Shown here one piece after another: positions 17,376 through 24,616 of a DNA stretch of 24,616 nt (position 1 is the first letter of the stretch; each line of letters begins with the position of its first letter). The notes below the pieces were generated by a model. The model was not told the origin of the DNA, did not search any database, and was given only the letters and a program-made list of their open reading frames with translations. The stretch comes from Trichomonas tenax (Eukaryota; Parabasalia; Trichomonadida; Trichomonadidae), in the NCBI GenBank assembly GCA_023091735.1, contig JALKBU010000787.1, forward strand, positions 1-24,616. Direction: 5' to 3'. The position numbers and the translations under genes were made by a program.

Positions 17376-18791
17376 TTAGAAGAAGCTTCCGAATGATGCG
17401 TACTTCATTGGTTTGTATTTCTCTGGGAATGGGAGCGCCTCGAACTTCTTGAATTCCTTGTTTGCAACTGATCCGTCCTCGTTGTAATTAATAGCGAGGA
17501 TGGCGCCTCTGTTGCCCATCTGGCCTGTGTAGTTCGGTGCGGAGAAGACAGTGTTGCATTTACCATCGTGCATCTCGCAATAGCCCTCCTGCATGACCTG
17601 GTGGCTTCTGATGACCATCTCGATGCCCCAGCGCTTGCAGAACTTCTCCGTGATGTCTGGACCGAATGTCCTTGTGACACCACGTGGAGATGGAGCAAGA
17701 CCGCGCTGCTCCATTGGATCGGACCAGAGGATGTCGTTGATTGGGCCGGTCTCTGGTGGCTGCTGGAATCTGGAGAGCTTCTGAACATCAGCCAATGTTG
17801 TGTAATCGTCTGTGCAGATACCACCGTGGACGATCAATGTGCGGCCATTGATGAGGTGGCCGAGTGGGAGTGTGTTGAACATCTTTGTGCACTCGTCGTA
17901 GATTGACTTGTTGTACTTATCGACGCACTCGCCCTCGAAGCCATAGAGGTGGTTCATTGAAAGGGTTTCGTGGTTGCCTCTGTTGAGGTAGATGGACTCT
18001 GGGTTGGCGAGCTTGAGGGCCATCAGCATTGTGAGGATCTCAACGCCCTGAGAGCCACGGTCGACGTAGTCACCGTTGAAGAGATATGGGTTCTCTGGTG
18101 TTGGCCAACCGAACTTCTCGAAGATGTTGACGACGTCCTGAAACTGTCCGTGCGTGTCACCGACGATGTAGAATGTTCCCTTGTGCTTGAGCTCGACGAT
18201 GTTTGACATCTTTGTCTGAAGCTCTTCCATCTTCTTAAGGAGTGCACGAAAGATCTCTCTGTGGACGCGGATATCTTTCCTGAGGTTCGCAATCGTCTCA
18301 TCAGCGAACTCCTTGTTGAATTCAGGAATTTCAACTGGAGCAGGTGGCTCAGCTTGCTCAATCTTCTGTATTGAGTCTCCCTCCTGCGCAGCCATCGCCT
18401 GAAGAAGTTGTGCTCTCTTTATTTCGCTTCTAAGCTTCTCGGCGTCCTGCCTGAACTTCTTCTCTGACGGCATTATCTTGCACAGCTGAACCATATCGTT
18501 GTACGCGCCAGTGAGGTCCAAGACGAGGATCTTTGCATTAGCTCTCCTGTAATAAGCCTTTCCGTTTGCCGGGTCGAGGTTGATTGCTTCCGTTGCGTGC
18601 TCTATCGCTTCCTCAGCGCGCTCTAAGAGACCCTCGCATAAGCAGAGGTTCAAGCAGATCGATATTTTGAGCTGCTTGTCGTTCTCTGTGCACTCAGTGA
18701 GCGCCTTCGTGTAGAGGTCGTGGGCCTCGAAGTACTTCTTCGCGCGGAAGGCAGTGTTTCCTTGCTCTTTGAGCTCTGCGGAACTGACCAT
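17376..18791 (-). CDS. Serine/threonine protein phosphatase 5 (TPR-PP2A-like)
   Basis: This is a 471-residue protein. PP5 removes phosphate from Ser/Thr of Hsp90 clients and signalling proteins; its TPR domain docks on Hsp90 and inhibits the enzyme until released. Residues 5-110 form three TPR repeats (first ELKEQGNTAFRAKKYFEAHD). A linker with Pro/Glu follows, then the PPP catalytic domain: GDTHGQ 211-216, GDYVDRG 240-246, RGNHE 271-275, HGG starting at His322 and RSHQ with His397. All metal-binding and catalytic motifs are present. The C-terminus ends KYASFGSFF, a little different from animal PP5. Start 18791 (MVSSAELKEQG) gives the usual TPR onset; an upstream in-frame ATG at 18854 adds 21 hydrophobic residues that look like translated promoter. 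The gene is head-to-head with the glycosyltransferase relic, starts only 61 bases apart. Confidence 0.96.
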   Translation of the reverse strand: MVSSAELKEQGNTAFRAKKYFEAHDLYTKALTECTENDKQLKISICLNLCLCEGLLERAEEAIEHATEAINLDPANGKAYYRRANAKILVLDLTGAYNDMVQLCKIMPSEKKFRQDAEKLRSEIKRAQLLQAMAAQEGDSIQKIEQAEPPAPVEIPEFNKEFADETIANLRKDIRVHREIFRALLKKMEELQTKMSNIVELKHKGTFYIVGDTHGQFQDVVNIFEKFGWPTPENPYLFNGDYVDRGSQGVEILTMLMALKLANPESIYLNRGNHETLSMNHLYGFEGECVDKYNKSIYDECTKMFNTLPLGHLINGRTLIVHGGICTDDYTTLADVQKLSRFQQPPETGPINDILWSDPMEQRGLAPSPRGVTRTFGPDITEKFCKRWGIEMVIRSHQVMQEGYCEMHDGKCNTVFSAPNYTGQMGNRGAILAINYNEDGSVANKEFKKFEALPFPEKYKPMKYASFGSFF

Positions 18792-18808
18792 TTTTGCTTG
18801 GAAAAAAT

Positions 18809-18849
18809 AAAAGTGCCAATATACAAAAATGTCATTTAACGAAAAGTGA
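18809..18849. promoter_or_regulatory. Compact bidirectional promoter between PP5 and the glycosyltransferase relic
   Basis: On the plus strand TCATTT (18832-18837) fits the trichomonad Inr, with its A 19 bases before ATG 18853. On the minus strand two candidates serve PP5: GGCACTTTT (18817-18809), a one-base variant 24 bases from the start, and a perfect TCACTTTT (18849-18842), 56 bases away. The latter would put an out-of-frame ATG in the leader. Two transcripts must start within about 40 bases of each other. Confidence 0.55.
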
Positions 18850-18852
18850 CAC

Positions 18853-19957
18853 ATGAGTAAAAAATGTAGTTTTCGTTTTCCAGCATTCCTTTCGCTTTTG
18901 TACAGCGTCGCCGGGATTTCTGCGTTCGTTCTCGCTTTTTCTGTGTTCCCACAGAAAGAAACTGTCTACGAATCGATCCCTTTTCTTCGATTGGAATAAA
19001 ACGAAGTGGAATGACGGAAATCACTTCACGAACGAGGTAATGCCGCAAATTCACCGAGTCCAGACGCACGGAAAATTCACAGACTACGTTTTAGGAGGTT
19101 ATACGGCAAATCTTAGGAAATCGGATATTAGATACACAATTTTGCACGACGCATACTTGGGACCTGATGGCAGAATATACAAAGATTGGTGTCCTTATCC
19201 TCTAGAATACAGATTTATTCAAACAGATCCGGTAAATTATACAACTAGACCAGACAAAAACATCAGATACTTCGATTCTGCGATTGCTCTCCCTGTTTCC
19301 GAGGTTCTTTCGGAACCATGCATTTTCACACTTCTATTTCCTATTTTAAATTCTGTTCCTTTGCTAGATTTGAAGGGAAGAAAATTGTTCATTAACAGAT
19401 ATATAAGCGATGCAGAACTTATTTTACCGAAAATGAATATTAATTTCACATATCAACTTTTTTCGCAGTTTGGTTGGGTCTTTGCAAAAGATTTATGAGT
19501 AATTGATCCACCAAATGAGGATTTCCTCCCAGAAAAGGTCTTTAAAGCGTTTAAAGACAAAATTGTTGGGCACAAACAAGGAGAAATATATAAGAATAAC
19601 ACAATTCCATTTGCTGTTGATGGCGATGATCCAGAGAACTTAAGGCCGCAGATAATGGAAGAATTAAAATCTAAAACATATAAAATTGTGCAACTAGAGC
19701 TCTCTGTTCACATGCTCGAGAGAATGGATATATTCAGAGATTTCAAGGCGTTCATTTCGTCCACAAGCGATAATCTCCACCTATTGCAGTTCATGCAGCC
19801 TGACTCTATGGCCATCATCATTCAGCAGCCAGATGCATTTCTTAAATATGTCCATTTAGCTGCAATCCAAGGCGTCAAAATTCATGTAATTTCGGCGGAA
19901 GAAAAGGATATTGCATCGATCATTATCGAAATACTGAAGAATGAGAACTTAATTTAG
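18853..19957 (+). pseudogene. Broken type II membrane glycosyltransferase (GT61/DUF563-like)
   Basis: ATG 18853 begins a short basic tail and one hydrophobic anchor (about residues 10-35, ending near FSVFPQKE), as in Golgi/ER type II glycosyltransferases. That frame ends at TAA 18997-18999. From about 18,980 the continuation lies in another frame (FFDWNKTKWNDGNHF onward) and runs to TGA 19496-19498. The same frame then carries on without a break in sense to TAG 19955-19957. So there is one frameshift and one in-frame stop in a protein of about 365 residues. The C-terminal part (FISSTSDNLHLLQFMQPDSMAIII) has the shape of the GT61/DUF563 end, where a Gly/Ser-rich turn precedes LxxLxFMxPxS. Family assignment is moderate. 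The promoter initiator is intact. Recent inactivation or sequencing errors are both possible. Confidence 0.65.
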
Positions 19958-20265
19958 TTATTTGTGTAAATATAGTATTGTTGTTTATTTTTTTTACATT
20001 TATTTCTTTTGTATAATATTGTATTATCCTGACTCACTATTTCTATTATGCCACACTCCAATCTTATATCAACACCGCAACTCCTTCAATTATTGTCTCA
20101 TCATGCAATGATGTTGCCTCATCAAGTTTTTTTAAAAAATCAAATTTCTTGATTCAGAAAGATGAATAAGAAAAAAAATGGAAGAATATTTTTGATTCAT
20201 AAATGGTAAAATCAATTTTAGAATCACAAATATTTTATTTTAAATACAAAACATAAATAAATAAA
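19958..20265. other. Convergent spacer
   Basis: This is a 308-base AT-rich gap between the tails of the glycosyltransferase relic and the 969-residue gene. No gene or strong structure was seen. Confidence 0.6.
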
Positions 20266-23175
20266 CTACTTATTATCTCTCTTTCCGCTTTGAGAGATAT
20301 CTGAAGTTATCGCGAATGTAATATACTCTTTCAAGTCAGCAGCGAAGTGGACAGCAGATGAAACGAATGTCGCACGCGCTGCTTGTAAGTTGAGCTTCGA
20401 AGCAATGAGTGAAACAACGTCGATAACAGCCTCCTGAAGTGCTCTCGGTGTGTCATCGTTGACAGACTCAAGGAGTTTGCATAGGAGTCGTGCAGCGATG
20501 CCGTCGTTTCCTTTCAGTCTGACGTAGCATGGAACAATCATTCTCATGAATGCGTCGAGTTTAGCAGAGTCACCACGAATCATATCTTTGCATGTTTGAC
20601 AGACGAAAGCAAATACGTTGATTCGTGATGAGGCGAGGAATGCTCTTCCGGCGATGATCACAGCTGTTGTCGGCAAGTGGTCCATCAGGTACTCGAAGAA
20701 TGCTATCGAAGTCTCGTAGTTCATCCTTCCAGCGAGTTGTGCGCATGTGATCGCGACTTCCTCACGCTGACGAGTGACCCTGCTCGACTCGAAAATCGGC
20801 CTTGCAATGAACTCAGCGAGTTTCTTCGACGATCGAGATGACAAACAAAGAGCACTGATTGAAAACGCCATCGCATGGTCGTGCGGTGACCAGTATTCGC
20901 TGTTGATGATGTCTGGATTCTGAAGCAGCATTTCTTTGCGGTCGACTATCCTCTGAACGATTATGGCGATGCTCTGATCGTCATCGCCAGAAACAAGTAA
21001 CTCGCTCGCTAGCGGCAGTGAAGGAAGAACACTGAGCAACTTAGAGGCGATATCTGGTTTGATGTACTCCCTGTAAGCTGATGTAAATCTAGATATCCAG
21101 TGCAGAGCGAGTTTGTCCTCGGCAAGCGGTCTCTGCATGTCATCGAAGAGCTTTTCCGCAAGATCCGCAAATCCAAGAACGAGCAGGCGGCCAAGAATGC
21201 ACTGTGCGAGAAGCAAACCGTGATCGCACGGCCTTATCTCGAACTGACTTGTCATAGCAGGCTTCGAGAACGTTGCCAGCATTATAGAAATCTGTCCAGT
21301 GAGCGCTTCAGCGACAGAGTACGTCTTCAAGTACTGAGTCATCATTATGAGCCTGATCGCGAAGTACATCTTTGACTGATCAATGTCGTCGAACAACCTA
21401 TTGATTTCTTTTAATGCTGTCGCAGCTTGGATTGACTGAAGCCTCCTTATAAAGAAAGTAGAATCCTCATTAAGGCCTTTGTCACTCTTGAAGAACTCAA
21501 TACAGAAAACAGGGAACTCTATGCTCGGTGCGTCAATGATCTGTACATTCTGAATCAGTTTCTTTCTCATCTCTGAGAGTCTCTCGAATTCTTCGCAATT
21601 TCCGACGTCGCTGTAAAACGTCAAAGCATCGATGAACTCCAAATTCATAAGAAGATCTCCAGAGTTCAAGATCAGCTCCATTCCCTTATCAGTCATTTTC
21701 GGGCCGTCGCATTGCAAAAGCTTACCCATGATAAGCCTTGCTGTGTACTCGGACTGCGGAATTGTCAACGCGTGGAACAAGAAAGCGCGCAAATTGTCTG
21801 TGACTTCATATTGAATGGCGATGTGAAGCGCGTAGAAGTAAAGCGCACGTGCAATAAGAATGGTAACTTCATGATCTTTTTCCTTTGGGTCGAGGAACTT
21901 CAGACAGATTCCTGAAGCGAAAGACGGCCCAAGAATCGAAAACACAGTCTGAACGAACGTGCAGAAGTCTGGTGTGAACATGTTCGTATGTGCGCAGTCG
22001 ATGATTGTTTTCTGAATTGAAATAATGATGCACCTCAACAAAAGGAATCCCATGCATGCAACAACGTAAACATTGACTTTCCTGGCACGGGCAATACACA
22101 ATGTCTGCTTCATCTTTATCGGAATCTGATGCCCAGATGTGTGGAGGAACAGAAGGAACTCTGAGTCATCCATCTTCTGATCAACTTCACTCGTTGACGA
22201 ATTCGGTGTGGCAAGGAAATAATTTGAAACAATTGTCGGAATCTGTTTAATGAACGGAACGATTCTCGTCTTCGCTTGATCGATAATCGAGAAGTCTTGC
22301 ATGTTGTACTGCTGCGGATTGAGGTTTGAGATCTGCTCGAGGCTGTTGACTACTTCAGAGGGCGTTAAAAGATTGAATAAATAAATTGTATGCGGAATGT
22401 GATTAACAATTGCGAGCATGAAGAAAGGTGAAACGTAAGGCATCGATTGTAGTGCTTTTGCAAACATTTGACCATCGATCTCATTCGTTGTCGCGAAGGA
22501 GTTAACGTAGAGAAAGATTGATGAGAATGCGAAAATCAGTTCTTCATGTCGTGCATTTTTTTTATCATTTAATGTTTGAAGGATGTCAATGAACGCTTTT
22601 GTAACAATTTCGCGATAATTTCGCTGCTGTGCGAAGATCTTGAACCTTCCTATTGGTGCATGATTGAGAATTAATCTTCGAATATATTTAATGCAAGCCG
22701 TCTCGTATACTGGGTCCAAATTGAGGAGGGCACCATCAAAGGCGAAAGTATTTTCGAATAATTCGATTCTTGACGGAAGTGTTTGCAAAATAAAACCTCG
22801 CGGTTGAACGTATGACTTTAAGTGGTTAATTCTGTCTTTAATCCGTCCGAAAATGGGGTTTAAGATTCTGTGGGACTCAAATTGTTCCCAATTCATGTCG
22901 TGGCTGGAGAAATGAACTAAAACGGGCGGAACTCGATTAGAAATTATCCCTATAAAACAAAACGCGTCATGTATCATTTGCTGTGATGCAGAACTCTTGG
23001 TGCTGTGGTGGTTTGCGATTAACCAGCGCCCCAAAAATTCAAATGAGGAAATTAAAAGAGATGCGGGACTCTGCTGTATCTGGTCCATAACGTATCCAAT
23101 GTTATCATCGTCGCCGCTCAGATATCTGGTGAGGATCGAAACAAGACCGTTTTTGGGCCCAAAACTGCGTATCAT
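20266..23175 (-). CDS. Large helical protein of unknown function (969 residues)
   Basis: I do not recognise this protein. The start is ATG 23175 (MIRSFGPKNG). An extension to 23190 would need a TTG start and would run through the initiator, so it is rejected. The sequence is almost entirely alpha-helical in character, with many Leu/Ile/Ala-rich stretches of 30-45 residues, suggesting an armadillo/HEAT-like superhelix. I cannot define the repeat unit by eye. One strongly hydrophobic stretch at about residues 367-388 (VYVVACMGFLLLRCIIISI) could be a membrane segment or a buried helix. There is no signal peptide or catalytic motif. Coding quality is good: long, G+C-richer than the flanks, and with a textbook initiator, so it is a real gene. 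It may be a scaffold or trafficking protein specific to parabasalids, or a diverged member of a known helical family. Confidence 0.9.
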   Translation of the reverse strand: MIRSFGPKNGLVSILTRYLSGDDDNIGYVMDQIQQSPASLLISSFEFLGRWLIANHHSTKSSASQQMIHDAFCFIGIISNRVPPVLVHFSSHDMNWEQFESHRILNPIFGRIKDRINHLKSYVQPRGFILQTLPSRIELFENTFAFDGALLNLDPVYETACIKYIRRLILNHAPIGRFKIFAQQRNYREIVTKAFIDILQTLNDKKNARHEELIFAFSSIFLYVNSFATTNEIDGQMFAKALQSMPYVSPFFMLAIVNHIPHTIYLFNLLTPSEVVNSLEQISNLNPQQYNMQDFSIIDQAKTRIVPFIKQIPTIVSNYFLATPNSSTSEVDQKMDDSEFLLFLHTSGHQIPIKMKQTLCIARARKVNVYVVACMGFLLLRCIIISIQKTIIDCAHTNMFTPDFCTFVQTVFSILGPSFASGICLKFLDPKEKDHEVTILIARALYFYALHIAIQYEVTDNLRAFLFHALTIPQSEYTARLIMGKLLQCDGPKMTDKGMELILNSGDLLMNLEFIDALTFYSDVGNCEEFERLSEMRKKLIQNVQIIDAPSIEFPVFCIEFFKSDKGLNEDSTFFIRRLQSIQAATALKEINRLFDDIDQSKMYFAIRLIMMTQYLKTYSVAEALTGQISIMLATFSKPAMTSQFEIRPCDHGLLLAQCILGRLLVLGFADLAEKLFDDMQRPLAEDKLALHWISRFTSAYREYIKPDIASKLLSVLPSLPLASELLVSGDDDQSIAIIVQRIVDRKEMLLQNPDIINSEYWSPHDHAMAFSISALCLSSRSSKKLAEFIARPIFESSRVTRQREEVAITCAQLAGRMNYETSIAFFEYLMDHLPTTAVIIAGRAFLASSRINVFAFVCQTCKDMIRGDSAKLDAFMRMIVPCYVRLKGNDGIAARLLCKLLESVNDDTPRALQEAVIDVVSLIASKLNLQAARATFVSSAVHFAADLKEYITFAITSDISQSGKRDNK

Positions 23176-23176
23176 T

Positions 23177-23187
23177 CTAAAAAGTGA
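23177..23187 (-). promoter_or_regulatory. Initiator of the 969-residue gene
   Basis: TCACTTTTTAG on the minus strand matches TCA(+1)Y(T/A). The A at 23185 is 10 bases before ATG 23175, the very short leader expected in trichomonads. It is the clearest Inr in the window and decides the start. Confidence 0.7.
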
Positions 23188-23190
23188 CAA

Positions 23191-24616
23191 GATTTTAGTT
23201 TTATATTAAGTTCTTCAAATCTCACTCTGTGTTAGATATTTTGGATTTATGACATGAGATTTAATTATAATATCTTTTGAAGGAACGTTTACAGTGATTA
23301 AGGGTAGTATTGCTTTGATGAAGGATTTGACAAATGTCAAATATGAAACTTGACATCTGACGAGAAGCATGACTTCCAAATTTTACATGACAGAATAAAT
23401 AATTCGACTAAAATCAGAAACCTTATGAGCTTCCCTCTGTAATCTATACATGATGTTAAGTCTATGGCAAGGGTTTCAGCATCTAAATCGCACTTTCAAT
23501 TTTTTTTTTTAAAATCAAAATTCATTGTGTTTGGCTGATTTAAGAACAAAATTTGACTGCAATAATGAATCATTATCTAAACGTAACAAAAAGGAATCAA
23601 AAAACAAGCATTTTGATGTTGTGTGCTTTTTGACAAATAAATTTTATGATATGTCATGTAAAAATTTGTCATGCCAAATTGGTATGTAAACCAAAAAAAA
23701 TAATTTGGAGTGAGAGTTCGATATATCACTATGCTCATGTATATGTATATAATGCCGAACTTTGCCGCGAAAATCTAATACCATGAGATATCAGTCTCGA
23801 AATGTAATGAGTTTTAATGAGTAGTTAGAGTAGTATGATGTATGGCATGTGATGCAAAACTAAGTGAGGAGAGGAGAACTAAGTAAAGTCGAAAATTAAA
23901 TTGATTCAATTCACAAAATTATATATTGAAGAATATTTCTGTTGTGGATGTCATGCTCTCTATGAATCTGTACTGCCGTCATATGATTGATGCCTCTGCA
24001 AGCTCATGCAGCGGAGTTAGCCATTAAGGAGGCCAACATTTTTTAAAATTTATTTTTTTTTTGTGATAAAACCTTCGAATTTTACTGAAGATATATTTGG
24101 AAAAGTGAAACTACAGGGACATGCTAAAAGTTAAGGCAAAAAGTTCCAGGAAAGTATAATAATACAAGTATATCGTCCTGTTTGATTTTAAATTATAATT
24201 ATAATCACACTTTAAAGTCATCAAGTTAATATAACTTCCACTATATTCAATGGGATTATCTGCTAGCTACCATAGTTTTCAGCTTGAGCTTGGCTTTGTT
24301 TAAGCAAGATATTTTTAGTAAATGTAAAATATGACATGTAAATACATTTTTTGTCGTGTAGTATCACAAAAAAATCCGTTAAAATTTACTTTTTTCGATT
24401 TAATGATAAGAATGATATAGGAAATGTGTGTATAGTATATAGAAAAAGCCACAAAGGACAACTCCTCATTTTATGGTTGGCAGAGATCAGGCGTCACTGA
24501 ATTTTCTACGCCTACTCAAACATCTCGATTTTTCTCCACCAGTATGAATATTTAAGGTCTAATTTTGGTGGCAAATGAAAAATTTTCCCATTTAAAATGC
24601 TGTGGATATATAAAGC
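23191..24616. other. AT-rich end region without a confident gene
   Basis: I see no complete gene. Two small G+C-richer patches stand out: 23,965-24,032 (reads MPLQAHAAELAIKEAN on the + strand from about 23,989) and 24,472-24,540. Both may be transposon or gene crumbs. TGACATGTAAA occurs at 24332-24342, and related words (TGTCATGTAAA near 23,655; TTTACATGACA near 23,382) are scattered. AT-rich runs fill the rest. Confidence 0.55.

Noticed and set aside
18792..18854. Extended PP5 start with a 21-residue hydrophobic leader
   Set aside because: PP5 proteins start directly before the first TPR. The leader is translated promoter containing the initiators of both genes.
18857..19495. Intron explaining the frameshift in the glycosyltransferase
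   Set aside because: No trichomonad-type GTAYGT donor or ACTAACACACAG acceptor was seen near the break, so a frameshift is simpler.
23176..23190. Longer N-terminus of the 969-residue protein beginning at 23190
   Set aside because: The codon there is TTG and the segment is the initiator TCACTTTTTAG itself. The first ATG is 23175.
1..24616. CRISPR arrays, bacterial operons, rRNA genes or telomeric repeats
   Set aside because: None seen. The gene set and signals are those of a eukaryotic nuclear genome.

Overview
The window looks like nuclear DNA from a parabasalid protist, a Trichomonas/Tritrichomonas-type genome. Long intron-less genes sit in very AT-rich spacers. Several starts have a TCAYTW-like initiator (Inr) only about 7-45 bases upstream of the ATG. 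Two stop codons lie inside a TAAA tetramer, the trichomonad polyadenylation habit. The proteins are eukaryotic (BiP, PP5, CYFIP/Sra-1, Rab). The genus is an inference; the very AT-rich spacers lean towards Tritrichomonas.

Layout. Positions 1-6,400 are a transposon graveyard. It holds a reverse-transcriptase remnant at the left edge, two large imperfect hairpins, a small AT-rich ORF of unknown function (1874-2275) followed by hairpins and short repeats, an inverted-repeat pair 1.1 kb apart, and a pogo/Tc1-like DDE transposase reading frame (4094-5383) with four in-frame stops. Positions 6,479-9,728 carry two minus-strand genes: ER Hsp70 (BiP) and a coiled-coil protein whose C-terminus matches the plant At4g15545/NAIP family. 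Positions 9,800-12,300 are again debris: a Mutator-like transposase with a FLYWCH-type zinc finger, broken by frameshifts, and the first 78 residues of a Rab GTPase. Positions 13,278-23,175 are the gene-dense part: CYFIP/Sra-1 of the WAVE complex (+), protein phosphatase 5 (-), a divergently placed broken GT61/DUF563-like glycosyltransferase (+), and a 969-residue helical protein of unknown function (-). The last 1.4 kb has no recognisable gene.

The genes do not form one pathway. BiP and the glycosyltransferase relic belong to the secretory route, Rab and CYFIP to membrane and actin dynamics, and PP5 to Hsp90-linked signalling. I found no convincing new multi-gene system. The items most worth a second look are the altered BiP interdomain linker, the presence of an At4g15545/NAIP-type protein in this lineage, the 133-residue AT-rich ORF with its structured 3' flank, the orphan 969-residue protein, the twice-broken glycosyltransferase that keeps a good initiator, and several inverted-repeat structures in the spacers.
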